This document shows positions 1 through 6,146 of a stretch of 10,571 bases of DNA, in pieces. Source of the stretch: an uncultured Mobiluncus sp. (GTDB lineage Bacteria > Actinomycetota > Actinomycetes > Actinomycetales > Actinomycetaceae). The DNA is taken from the NCBI RefSeq assembly GCF_947254095.1, contig NZ_CAMYBV010000028.1:1-10571 (forward strand), given 5' to 3'. The translations under genes were made by a program, and so were the position numbers. The notes below the pieces were generated by a model. That model made no database searches. It saw only the letters and a list, made by a program, of their open reading frames with translations, and was not told the origin of the DNA. Within the stretch, counting starts at the first letter, position 1; every line of letters begins with the position of its first letter.

Positions 1-167
1 CGCTGGTAGCCCGAGCCCTGGTGGCACCGGCCTTGGCCAGAGAAGAATCCCGCGGCACCCACCGGCGAACGGATTTCCCGCACCGTCGCGAGGAGTGGCG
101 CAAGCATCTGGAGGTTCAGCTGGGCTCAGACGGAACCTCCCTGGAAGTCAGCGAGACCTCGGTCTGA
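1..167 (+). CDS. nadB: L-aspartate oxidase, C-terminal end (partial)
   Basis: The open frame read from base 3 runs 54 codons to a TGA at 165-167, entering from outside the window. It ends with ALAREESRGTHRRTDFPHRR followed by EEWRKHLEV. The Arg-Glu-Ser-Arg-Gly-x-His-x-Arg-x-Asp-Phe-Pro pattern is the usual C-terminal signature of the succinate dehydrogenase/fumarate reductase flavoprotein family, and fits L-aspartate oxidase, which oxidises L-aspartate to iminoaspartate with FAD. The call rests on this motif plus the nadC gene that starts 42 bases downstream. NadB and NadC act two steps apart in de novo NAD synthesis, with NadA between them. The catalytic and FAD-binding parts lie off the window, so their integrity cannot be judged. 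Confidence 0.85.
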   Translation, partial: LVARALVAPALAREESRGTHRRTDFPHRREEWRKHLEVQLGSDGTSLEVSETSV

Positions 168-193
168 ACTCACGGCGCGAGCCAGACGCGATA

Positions 194-201
194 AAGGAGA
201 G
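194..201 (+). promoter_or_regulatory. Ribosome binding site of nadC
   Basis: AAGGAGAG lies 8 bases before ATG 210 and supports that start. It excludes the overlapping frame opening at position 95, which has no such site and runs out of frame through the nadB end. Confidence 0.75.
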
Positions 202-209
202 AGAAAACG

Positions 210-1124
210 ATGTTACCAACAGAAATCACCAGCGCTTTAGCGGCAGCGAAGTTAGATTCGCGCCAGGTCACGGACTTTATTGAGGCGACTTTGGACGAAG
301 ACTTGGCTTACGGGCCGGACGTCACCACGGATGCCATTTTTGATGACTCCCTCACTGTACAAGCCCGGATGGTAGCTCGCGAGCCGGGATGCCTGGCGGG
401 GGTTCCTATCGCCGCCGCGGTGCCTTTCGTGCTGGCGCAAAAGACCGGCGCCCCCACACCGCGGGTCACGATGCGCCGCCAGGACGGGGCACGGGTCGAG
501 CCGGGCGATGTCATTTTAGAGATAACCGCTGGTGCCAGGACTATGCTGACCGCCGAGAGGACCCTGTTGAACCTGGCCAGTCAGCTCAGCGGTGTGGCGA
601 CTGCGGTGGCGGCTTACGTGGATGCTATTACCGCTGCCCCCGGTCAAAGTGGAACGACAGGTACAAAAGCTCGGGTGCGTGACACGCGCAAAACGATTCC
701 CGGTATGCGCGTGCTGCAAAAGTACGCGGTACGTTGCGGTGGCGGGGAAAATCACCGAATGGGGCTGGGGGACGCAGCGCTTATTAAAGACAACCACATT
801 GCCGCAGCCGGTTCGTTGGCGGCCGCGGTGCAGGCGGTACGGGCTCATGCCCCCCAGATTCCCCTGGAAGTTGAATGCGACACTTTGGAACAGGTCACAG
901 AGGCGACGGCTCTCGGGGTAGGGCTGATTCTGCTGGACAATATGAGCCCGGCAACCATGGCTAAAGCGGTGGCAATCGCTGCCCCGCACGGAGTGAAAAC
1001 CGAGGCCAGCGGGGGGTTGACGCTGCGCGATGCGGCGGCGACGGCCGCCAGCGGAGTGGACTATATCTCCGTGGGAGCCCTCACGCACAGCGCCCCCATT
1101 CTCGATCTGGCTCTGGACATGTAG
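210..1124 (+). CDS. nadC: Nicotinate-nucleotide pyrophosphorylase (quinolinate phosphoribosyltransferase)
   Basis: This 304-residue cytoplasmic enzyme converts quinolinate and PRPP to nicotinate mononucleotide, CO2 and pyrophosphate, the entry point to NAD. The start at ATG 210 has an AAGGAGAG Shine-Dalgarno at 194-201, 8 bases upstream. Family motifs occur in order: ERTLLNLASQLSG (116-128), the DTRKTIPGMR substrate-binding stretch (158-167), GGGENHRMGL then IKDNH (177-196), VECDTLEQ (221-228), LLDNMSP (241-247) and the phosphate-binding SGGLTL...SGVDYISVGALTHS end (267-294). The Arg/Lys/His residues expected to grip quinolinate and PRPP (R160, K161, H182, R183, K193) and acidic E222 and D243 are present. 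A small Gly/Thr-rich loop at about 144-153 looks like an insertion. Length is close to the family norm. It follows nadB by 42 bases and ends 9 bases before the ung start, so it is probably the middle gene of an operon. Confidence 0.95.
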   Translation: MLPTEITSALAAAKLDSRQVTDFIEATLDEDLAYGPDVTTDAIFDDSLTVQARMVAREPGCLAGVPIAAAVPFVLAQKTGAPTPRVTMRRQDGARVEPGDVILEITAGARTMLTAERTLLNLASQLSGVATAVAAYVDAITAAPGQSGTTGTKARVRDTRKTIPGMRVLQKYAVRCGGGENHRMGLGDAALIKDNHIAAAGSLAAAVQAVRAHAPQIPLEVECDTLEQVTEATALGVGLILLDNMSPATMAKAVAIAAPHGVKTEASGGLTLRDAAATAASGVDYISVGALTHSAPILDLALDM

Positions 1125-1133
1125 GGAGTGGCC

Positions 1134-1832
1134 ATGAATACAGGGGAGAATCGCGGTGGACTGGAACGGATTATGTCCCCGGATTGGGCGCAAACTATGG
1201 CCCCGGTTGAGGACCAGATTCACGCCATGGGAGATTTCCTGCGCGCTGAACTGGCGGCGGGGCGGGGATATTTCCCGGCTGGAGAAAATGTATTTCACGC
1301 CTTTCAGTATCCTTTGGCGCAGGTGAAAGTCCTGATTGTCGGCCAAGATCCCTATCCCACCCCCGGTCACGCCATGGGGCTATCATTTTCTGTAATGCCC
1401 GGTACAGAAATTCCGCGTTCGCTGGTTAATATTTTTAAGGAAATGCACCAAGATTTAGGCCTGCCCCTGCCAACTTCGGGGGATTTGCGACCCTGGGCAA
1501 ATCAGGGAGTTATGCTGCTAAACCGGGCTTTGACTGTACAGCCAGGCAAACCCGCCTCCCACCGAGGCCAAGGCTGGGAGGCTATTACCGAGTTCGCCAT
1601 CCGCCAACTCGCTAAACATCACGCTGCGCAAGGGCTGCCGCTGGTCGCGATTTTGTGGGGTGCCGATGCGCGCAAGACCAAAGAGTTTATGCCCCACGTA
1701 CCGTGCCTCGAGTCGGTTCATCCCTCCCCGCTATCAGCGTCACGAGGATTCTTTGGTTCCCGTCCCTTTTCACGAGCCAATGAATTGTTGGTGGCCCAGG
1801 GTGGCCAGCCGGTAGTTTGGCGCCTGCCGTGA
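1134..1832 (+). CDS. ung: Uracil-DNA glycosylase, family 1
   Basis: The enzyme removes uracil from DNA as the first step of base excision repair. From ATG 1134 the protein has 232 residues. It carries VLIVGQDPYPTPGHAMGLSFS (about 66-86), whose GQDPYP contains the water-activating Asp72 and Tyr74; the middle WANQGVMLLNRALTV stretch; the AILWGADARK strand; and the HPSPLSASRGFFGSRPFS loop (196 onward), whose His and Ser-Pro residues insert into the DNA minor groove. All family-1 catalytic elements are intact and the length is normal. A GTG at 1128 is in frame, but it leaves no room for a ribosome site; GGAG at 1125-1128 sits 5 bases before ATG 1134, so that start is preferred. A further in-frame ATG at 1173 is possible. 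The gene begins 9 bases after the nadC stop, which indicates translational coupling and co-transcription. Confidence 0.94.
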   Translation: MNTGENRGGLERIMSPDWAQTMAPVEDQIHAMGDFLRAELAAGRGYFPAGENVFHAFQYPLAQVKVLIVGQDPYPTPGHAMGLSFSVMPGTEIPRSLVNIFKEMHQDLGLPLPTSGDLRPWANQGVMLLNRALTVQPGKPASHRGQGWEAITEFAIRQLAKHHAAQGLPLVAILWGADARKTKEFMPHVPCLESVHPSPLSASRGFFGSRPFSRANELLVAQGGQPVVWRLP

Positions 1833-1924
1833 GCGGCCGGTCAAGAACCTGTTTTTCTCACCTTTTCGTTGGATTAACGGCGTGGGAACAGCTCGGAAAC
1901 CGACGCAATCCGTAAGCTAGACAC

Positions 1925-2545
1925 GTGGATGAAGCACGATACCCCGAGGATGAATTCGACCGGATTGGGAAAAACTTGCCCCAGGGCGCGCACCGGCCTG
2001 GTCAGCCCTGGTGGCACGGCTTTCTGCCTTTTGTCATCGTGATTATTGCCGCGCCCTTGTTGGCTTGGGCCATGCTGCTCCTGATTGGGTCGCACCCCTC
2101 AACTGCTAACGATGCGGCGAATAAGCCACAGATGAGCCAAACCCCAAACACCGCGGCGACCCCGAGCCCTTCTGAAACCGAAAAACCCGGCGAAAAACCC
2201 ACTGAAAGTGTCGCACCCAGCGAGGAACCGACCAAAACTACTCCGCCCGCTGCGGAAAAAACTACCGAGCCTCCTTCTGCCGATAAAAGTATCAACGTGA
2301 GTGTCTTGAACGCTTCGGGAATCAACGGACTGGCTGCAAAAATCAAGGACAAAGTGGCAGCGGATGGCTTTACGAAAGTGTCTGCCGATAACTTCCAGGG
2401 CACCAAACCCGCGGTGAACACCATATATTACCCCTCCGACCGCGAGGTGGAAGCGCGCGAGGTGCAGCGGGTTTTGAATATCGACATGATTGTGCCCAAA
2501 GACGGCCTGGACAAGATTCAGGTTGTGCTGGTCGGCAGGCTCTAA
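1925..2545 (+). CDS. Membrane-anchored LytR_C-domain protein
   Basis: This 206-residue protein has three parts: a short charged cytoplasmic head (1-30); one membrane helix (about 31-55, with FLPFVIVIIAAPLLAWAMLLL); and an extracytoplasmic region. That region starts with a Pro/Thr/Glu/Ser-rich linker (about 57-118) and ends in a globular domain beginning INVSVLNASGINGLA. The domain matches the LytR_C family, found at the C-terminus of LytR-CpsA-Psr cell-wall ligases and also as stand-alone membrane proteins in actinobacteria. There is no LCP catalytic domain here, so ligase activity is not expected; a cell-envelope role is an inference from the domain. The GTG start at 1925 has no clear Shine-Dalgarno; TAAGCT at 1913-1918 could be a -10 hexamer giving a leaderless transcript. 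It is separated from ung by 92 bases and so may have its own promoter. Confidence 0.8.
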   Translation: MDEARYPEDEFDRIGKNLPQGAHRPGQPWWHGFLPFVIVIIAAPLLAWAMLLLIGSHPSTANDAANKPQMSQTPNTAATPSPSETEKPGEKPTESVAPSEEPTKTTPPAAEKTTEPPSADKSINVSVLNASGINGLAAKIKDKVAADGFTKVSADNFQGTKPAVNTIYYPSDREVEAREVQRVLNIDMIVPKDGLDKIQVVLVGRL

Positions 2546-2603
2546 GGCCAGCCGGGTCAGTGATTTTTGCACAGCTTCGTGGTGCGGGCTCGTACGTTTA
2601 AAA

Positions 2604-2630
2604 CTTGCACTCTAGGGGCGAGAGTGCCAA
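2604..2630 (+). promoter_or_regulatory. CIRCE operator 1 (HrcA site) of groL
   Basis: The layout is CTTGCACTC-N9-GAGTGCCAA, compared with the consensus TTAGCACTC-N9-GAGTGCTAA: 7 of 9 matches in the left arm and 8 of 9 in the right, with the exact 9-base spacer. CIRCE is the operator of the heat-shock repressor HrcA. The left arm overlaps a plausible -35 hexamer, so HrcA bound here would block RNA polymerase. Confidence 0.85.
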
Positions 2631-2633
2631 GAT
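2605..2633 (+). promoter_or_regulatory. Candidate groL promoter
   Basis: TTGCAC (2605-2610) and CAAGAT (2628-2633) are 17 bases apart and could serve as -35 and -10 elements. The -35 lies inside CIRCE 1, a common arrangement in HrcA-regulated operons. The -10 match is weak. If correct, the groL leader is about 135 bases long and contains CIRCE 2. Confidence 0.4.
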
Positions 2634-2637
2634 TGAG

Positions 2638-2664
2638 TTAGCACTCTCAATGTCAGAGTGACAA
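2638..2664 (+). promoter_or_regulatory. CIRCE operator 2 (HrcA site) of groL
   Basis: The layout is TTAGCACTC-N9-GAGTGACAA; the left arm is a perfect consensus half site (9 of 9) and the right arm matches 7 of 9, again with a 9-base spacer. It starts 34 bases after the first CIRCE, so the two sites sit about three helical turns apart and could be bound together. It lies in the predicted 5' untranslated region of groL. Confidence 0.88.
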
Positions 2665-2760
2665 GTTGGTGAATGAGGCTGCAGGTCGCGCGGAGACGTG
2701 AACCGCCACAACCCCAGCCGTCCGTCGCGGGCATTCGCCGCACATGAACCTTATAAAAGC

Positions 2761-2765
2761 GGAGG
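2761..2765 (+). promoter_or_regulatory. Ribosome binding site of groL
   Basis: GGAGG lies 9 bases before ATG 2775 and fixes the groL start. Confidence 0.75.
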
Positions 2766-2774
2766 TTGTAATAA

Positions 2775-4400
2775 ATGGCAAAAATGATTGCCTTTGCAGA
2801 AGAAGCCCGTCGCGGCATGGAACGCGGACTGGATTTGTTGGCTGACACCGTCAAGGTAACCTTGGGACCCAAGGGCCGCAACGTGGTGTTGGAAAAGAAG
2901 TGGGGCGCCCCGACCATTACTAATGATGGCGTGTCTATCGCTAAGGAAATTGACCTGGCTGACCCCTACGAAAAGATTGGCGCCGAACTGGTCAAGGAAG
3001 TCGCCAAGAAGACTGACGACGTGGCTGGTGACGGCACCACTACGGCGACCGTTTTGGCTCAGGCTATCGTGAAGGAAGGCCTGCGCAACGTGGCTGCTGG
3101 CGCGAACCCGATTGCGTTGCGCCACGGTATCGAGAAGGCCGTGGACGCGGTGGTGGCTCGTTTGCTCGCCGACGCGGTGGAAGTTAAGACCAAGGAACAA
3201 ATCGCTGCGACCGCCTCGATTTCGGCCGCTGACGAAACCATCGGCGAAATGATTGCCGAGGCCATGGAAAAGGTTGGCCAAGAGGGCGTCATCACCGTGG
3301 AAGAATCCAACACTTTCGGCCTGAATCTCGAGGTCACCGAGGGCATGCGTTTCGATCGTGGCTACATTTCCCCTTACTTTGTAACCGATGCGGACCGTCA
3401 GGAAGCCGCTCTGGAGGACACCTACGTCCTGCTGGTGGATACCAAGATTTCCTCCATCAAGGACTTGGTGCCGCTGCTGGAAAAGGTTATGCAGGCCGGC
3501 AAGCCGGTGGCCATTATTGCCGAGGATATCGAAGGCGAAGCGCTGGCTACCCTGGTGCTGAACCGTATCCGCGGTGCGCTGAAGGTCGTCGCGGTGAAGG
3601 CTCCCGGTTTCGGCGATCGTCGTAAGGCTATGCTCCAGGATATGGCTATCCTGACCGGCGCCCAGGTTGTCAGCGAGGACCTCGGTCTGAAGCTGGAGAA
3701 CGTGGGTCTGGAAGTGCTGGGTACCGCCCGCAAGGTCGTTGTCACCAAGGACGACACCACCATCGTGGACGGCGCTGGCGACAAGGACGCTCTGGAGGCT
3801 CGCATTCGCCAGATTCGTCAGGAAATCGAAAAGACCGATTCCGACTACGACCGTGAGAAGCTCCAGGAGCGCTTGGCGAAGCTGGCTGGCGGCGTGGCCG
3901 TCATCAAGTCTGGCGCCGCTACCGAGGTGGAGCTGAAGGAACGCAAGCACCGCATCGAGGATGCTGTGCGCAACGCGAAGGCTGCCAAGGAAGAAGGCTT
4001 GGTTCCCGGCGGCGGCGTGGCTCTGATTCAGGCTGCCACGGAGGCTTTCAAGGATCTGCAGCTGGAAGGCGACGAAGCGACCGGTGCCGCCATCGTGCGG
4101 GTCGCAGTGGAATCCCCGCTGAAGCAGATTGCGGATAACGCTGGCCTGGAAGGTGGGGTTGTGGCTGAGAAGGTCCGTCACCTGCCCAAGGGTCAGGGTC
4201 TGAATGCCGCCACCGGCGATTACGAAGATTTGTTGGAAGCCAAGGTGGCTGACCCGGTGAAGGTGACTCGTTCCGCTCTGCAGAACGCGGCCTCTATCGC
4301 GGGTCTGTTCCTGACCACCGAAGCGGTGGTGGCTGACAAGCCCGAACCTCCGGCTCCGGCACCGGCTCCGGCTGGCGACGACATGGGCGGCATGTACTAA
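2775..4400 (+). CDS. groL: 60 kDa chaperonin GroEL (Hsp60), orphan copy without groES
   Basis: This 541-residue cytoplasmic chaperonin subunit forms a double seven-member ring that folds client proteins with ATP and a GroES lid. Visible signatures are KVTLGPKGRNVVL (27-39), ITNDGVSIAKEI, the ATP/phosphate loop GDGTTTATVLAQ (85-96), and LVPGGGVAL around Gly412-414. ATG 2775 is preceded by GGAGG at 2761-2765. Two CIRCE operators upstream predict HrcA control and heat induction. No groES precedes it. Many actinobacteria have one groES-groEL pair plus a separate groEL2, and this copy fits the second type. The C-terminus is short: after a Pro/Ala linker it ends GDDMGGMY, with one GGM unit rather than a run of GGM repeats. 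The last 22 bases of the gene recur at 6044-6065. Confidence 0.97.
   Translation: MAKMIAFAEEARRGMERGLDLLADTVKVTLGPKGRNVVLEKKWGAPTITNDGVSIAKEIDLADPYEKIGAELVKEVAKKTDDVAGDGTTTATVLAQAIVKEGLRNVAAGANPIALRHGIEKAVDAVVARLLADAVEVKTKEQIAATASISAADETIGEMIAEAMEKVGQEGVITVEESNTFGLNLEVTEGMRFDRGYISPYFVTDADRQEAALEDTYVLLVDTKISSIKDLVPLLEKVMQAGKPVAIIAEDIEGEALATLVLNRIRGALKVVAVKAPGFGDRRKAMLQDMAILTGAQVVSEDLGLKLENVGLEVLGTARKVVVTKDDTTIVDGAGDKDALEARIRQIRQEIEKTDSDYDREKLQERLAKLAGGVAVIKSGAATEVELKERKHRIEDAVRNAKAAKEEGLVPGGGVALIQAATEAFKDLQLEGDEATGAAIVRVAVESPLKQIADNAGLEGGVVAEKVRHLPKGQGLNAATGDYEDLLEAKVADPVKVTRSALQNAASIAGLFLTTEAVVADKPEPPAPAPAPAGDDMGGMY
4379..4400 (+). repeat. 22-bp direct repeat, copy 1 (3' end of groL; possible attL)
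   Basis: These are the last 22 bases of groL, coding DMGGMY and the TAA stop. They match 6044-6065 at 21 of 22 positions; the only difference is C at 4388 against T at 6053, silent in the Gly codon. Identity stops sharply on both sides. The core has inverted arms ACATG and CATGT around five bases, a layout resembling a recombinase core site. The repeat brackets the AT-richer restriction-gene segment. Confidence 0.85.
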
Positions 4401-4489
4401 GAGACGCTACAACCCCTTGGAATTGCTCGATTTCTCGTAGCGCTTAAGAGCGAACCTACGTCAGAAATCAAGCACAGTATAGGGCAACT

Positions 4490-4532
4490 GGAATCGGCAC
4501 CTGCGTTTGGCGGGTGCCGATTCCTTTGATTT
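4490..4532 (+). terminator. Rho-independent terminator downstream of groL
   Basis: The stem GGAATCGGCACCTGC (4490-4504) pairs with 4510-4524 over 15 bp with one T-G wobble and a GTTTG loop. It is followed by CTTTGATTT, a T-rich but interrupted tail. It lies 89 bases after the groL stop, inside the presumed insert. The rest of the 314-base gap between groL and the endonuclease gene holds no supportable gene; its last 100 bases are AT-rich and probably contain the endonuclease promoter, but no convincing -35/-10 pair stands out. Confidence 0.8.
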
Positions 4533-4714
4533 CCGCTCCCGTTTTCCCTTGCCATGGGTCATGGGTGCTTACCCGCGCGCTAGGACACGACATTATGCGG
4601 CAGAGCCGGCGTTGAAATTACTGGAGACAATAACAAAATCAAAATTTTCTCTATCATTATTTCTAGAATGCGCTAAAATGCTGATACGTATTTGCCAGAC
4701 TAGAAGGGAAAAAT

Positions 4715-5791
4715 ATGGGTACCATGACAACGCATTCTTCTAAAGAAACACCTCAAGATTGCAAATACTGGCTTCACCGTGTCTCACATGAATGGGATGT
4801 ATCCCTCAAGTTACTTGCTAAAGGGTACCTTTCCATCGGCTGGTGTGGGCTTGCGGGCAGCGGTATCGAAAAGACCGTTACTGATGGCAATAAACAGCGG
4901 TTTGAAGCAGCAATGAGCGAGCATGGGTATCAGGCAACACGTTCGCGTTGGAATCTTTGGAAATTTTTCAGATTCTCACCAAATGACTTTGTCGTTGTTC
5001 CCTTGTCTAACGGTAAGTTTTCGATTTATAAGGTCAAGGGAACCCCCATATCCATTACAGAACTTGATGGTTTCGCAGAATTTTTGTCAGAAGATAAAAG
5101 CCGGATCACTCGTGACCAGAAAGGGCTGCTTCGGCGGTATGAAAACGATAAAATAGTTGACCTAGGCTTTGTGGTCGAGGTGGAGATTGTAAAGGCGAAC
5201 CTGTCCCGATATGAATACGCCGAAAGCAAACTAACATCAAGAATGAAAATTCGCCAGACGAATGCGGATATTTCCGACCTTGCCGAGGACGTTCAGAAAG
5301 TAATTAGCGCGGAGTCTCCAATTAATCTGTACTCCACAGTTATTGAAGAATTGGCTAACAGACTACTGGATGCAATTAAAACGCAGCTTAACCCCGATAA
5401 GTTTGAGCTACTGATTAAGTGGTATTTTGAAAAGCTCGGAGCAACCCGCGCGTGGTGCCCCAGCAAAAACAGCTCCGACAAATGGGATGGGGCAGATGCT
5501 GACATCGTTGCCGAGTTTGATACCCTAAGAGTCGTATTCTATATTCAGGCAATACTCCACGATGGTACAACCTTCAATGAGGCAGTTGAACAGATTTCAA
5601 AATACAAAGATCAGCACGAAGTATTTTCTGATGAACATACCGTCATTCCATGGGTAATATCAACAGCAGACGAATTCTCAGACGAAGCAATCAAGATGGC
5701 ACAGGAAAACAATGTACGTCTGGTGACAGGGACAGAGTTTGGGAAAATGTTAATTGACGCAGGAATTACGGACATTAACAGGGCATTTTGA
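4715..5791 (+). CDS. Mrr-like restriction endonuclease, stand-alone, catalytic Lys replaced
   Basis: This 358-residue protein has two parts. The N-terminal part (about 15-130, with YWLHRVSHEWD, then GYLSIGW, FSPNDFVVVP and KFSIYKVKG) resembles small beta-barrel PUA/EVE-like modules that read DNA bases; this is a pattern judgement only. The C-terminal part (about 225-350) is an Mrr-type PD-(D/E)xK nuclease domain: FELLIKWYFEKLGA, then GADADIVAEF with Asp263, the strand VVFYIQAI (273-280), AVEQISKYKD, and a conserved-looking end with PWVISTADEF and NNVRLVTGTEFGKMLIDAG. Family members usually have Q-x-K in the strand; here it is Q-A-I (Ile280, codon ATA), one base from AAA Lys, so activity is doubtful. 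There is no methyltransferase beside it, consistent with a type IV (modified-DNA) role. The start at ATG 4715 follows GAAGGGA at 4703-4709; ATG 4724 is an alternative. Codon use is AT-richer than the neighbours. Confidence 0.8.
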   Translation: MGTMTTHSSKETPQDCKYWLHRVSHEWDVSLKLLAKGYLSIGWCGLAGSGIEKTVTDGNKQRFEAAMSEHGYQATRSRWNLWKFFRFSPNDFVVVPLSNGKFSIYKVKGTPISITELDGFAEFLSEDKSRITRDQKGLLRRYENDKIVDLGFVVEVEIVKANLSRYEYAESKLTSRMKIRQTNADISDLAEDVQKVISAESPINLYSTVIEELANRLLDAIKTQLNPDKFELLIKWYFEKLGATRAWCPSKNSSDKWDGADADIVAEFDTLRVVFYIQAILHDGTTFNEAVEQISKYKDQHEVFSDEHTVIPWVISTADEFSDEAIKMAQENNVRLVTGTEFGKMLIDAGITDINRAF

Positions 5792-5805
5792 ATAGACACG
5801 AGGTG

Positions 5806-6010
5806 GTGCGATATTCAACCCGCCCAAAGCAAACGTCACAAGAGATCCGATGCGCCGGGTGGTTGGAGAGGGGAACCTTCTTACAACTTTGCTGTAAGAG
5901 AGCTGCTGATGAGTTAGCAGGACACACCCTAAACCACCAGTTGGAACCAAGGGTGCACGCCTTTACTCTTATACTCTCCCAAGGAGACTATGTGCGCTCT
6001 TCGTGACAGA
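5806..6010 (+). ncRNA. Structured non-coding stretch, possible group II intron 5' fragment
   Basis: No believable protein lies between the endonuclease stop (5791) and the second groL repeat. On the plus strand an outer stem GGTGGTT (5858-5864) with AACCACC (5932-5938) encloses two hairpins: TCTTACA (5879-5885) with TGTAAGA (5893-5899), 7 bp, and CTGCTGA (5903-5909) with TTAGCAG (5914-5920), 7 bp with one wobble and a TGAG loop. The stretch begins GTGCG at 5806, the 5' consensus (GUGYG) of group II introns. I see no domain V hairpin, 3' end or intron-encoded reverse transcriptase, so if it is an intron only the start of domain I survives. It could equally be another structured RNA. The right boundary is approximate. 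Confidence 0.35.
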
Positions 6011-6043
6011 CAGCCCTGGGCGAATGGTCACTAACATCCGTTC

Positions 6044-6065
6044 CGACATGGGTGGCATGTACTAA
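6044..6065 (+). repeat. 22-bp direct repeat, copy 2 (duplicate of groL 3' end; possible attR)
   Basis: This stretch matches the groL end at 21 of 22 bases, with T at 6053 for C. Read in the groL frame it still codes DMGGMY-stop, but the bases upstream (translated NIRS) have no GroEL character. A strong terminator follows 36 bases later, the position expected for the native groL terminator. Confidence 0.85.
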
Positions 6066-6100
6066 AGCGGTACTGAACCGTTCGAGTTACGCATAACTTT

Positions 6101-6146
6101 CATCGGGGCGATTCCCTGCTTTCAGGGGGTCGCCTCGGTGGTTTTT
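6101..6146 (+). terminator. Strong Rho-independent terminator, probably the original groL terminator
   Basis: An 18-bp stem pairs 6101-6118 (CATCGGGGCGATTCCCTG) with 6123-6140, using four G-T wobbles and a CTTT loop, and is followed by GTTTTT (6141-6146). It lies 36 bases after the duplicated groL stop. It would now terminate read-through from the endonuclease gene. From 6147 to 6307 I see no gene; the only structure noted is a 7-bp GC-rich hairpin around 6187-6206 with no T-run. Confidence 0.85.

Larger units (their letters stand above)
4401..6043. mobile_element. Putative genomic island inserted at the groL 3' end
   Basis: This segment between the two copies of the groL terminal repeat is about 1.64 kb. 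It holds one terminator, one restriction-endonuclease gene and a structured non-coding stretch. It is visibly AT-richer than both flanks, above all from 4610 to 5800. Insertion in the 3' end of a conserved gene, with the gene end restored, is typical of site-specific integrative elements; that part is inference. No integrase, excisionase or transposase is present, so it would be either a decayed element or one moved in trans. An alternative is the remnant of a tandem groL duplication, but the second copy shows no groL similarity upstream of the 22 bases. Confidence 0.5.

Noticed and set aside
516..1370. Minus-strand open frame of 284 codons opposite nadC and ung
   Set aside because: It lies antisense to two clear enzyme genes, has an unnatural composition rich in His, Arg and Gln, and shows no motif or ribosome site.
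2632..2650. HspR-type HAIR operator (CTTGAGT-N7-ACTCAAG) near groL
   Set aside because: ATTGAGT and ACTC are present, but the spacing is 4 rather than 7 bases; the sequence is fully explained by the left arm of CIRCE 2.
2751..4181. Minus-strand open frame of 476 codons opposite groL
   Set aside because: It mirrors groL codon bias (His/Gln/Leu-rich), a common artefact opposite highly expressed GC-rich genes, and has no domain pattern.
4507..4743. Plus-strand open frame of 78 codons before the nuclease gene
   Set aside because: It starts inside the groL terminator stem, overlaps the nuclease start out of frame, and has no ribosome site or recognisable sequence.
5841..5960. tRNA gene as the island attachment site
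   Set aside because: The hairpins do not form a cloverleaf with a 7-bp acceptor, T-psi-C arm and CCA end; the repeat lies in groL, not in an RNA gene.
5788..6006. Plus-strand open frame of 72 codons after the nuclease gene
   Set aside because: It overlaps the nuclease stop codon and is better explained as chance reading of the structured RNA-like stretch; Cys/His/Arg-rich with no start signal.
4401..6043. Insertion sequence or transposon
   Set aside because: There are no terminal inverted repeats, no short target duplication of transposon type and no transposase; the 22-bp gene-end repeat fits site-specific integration better.
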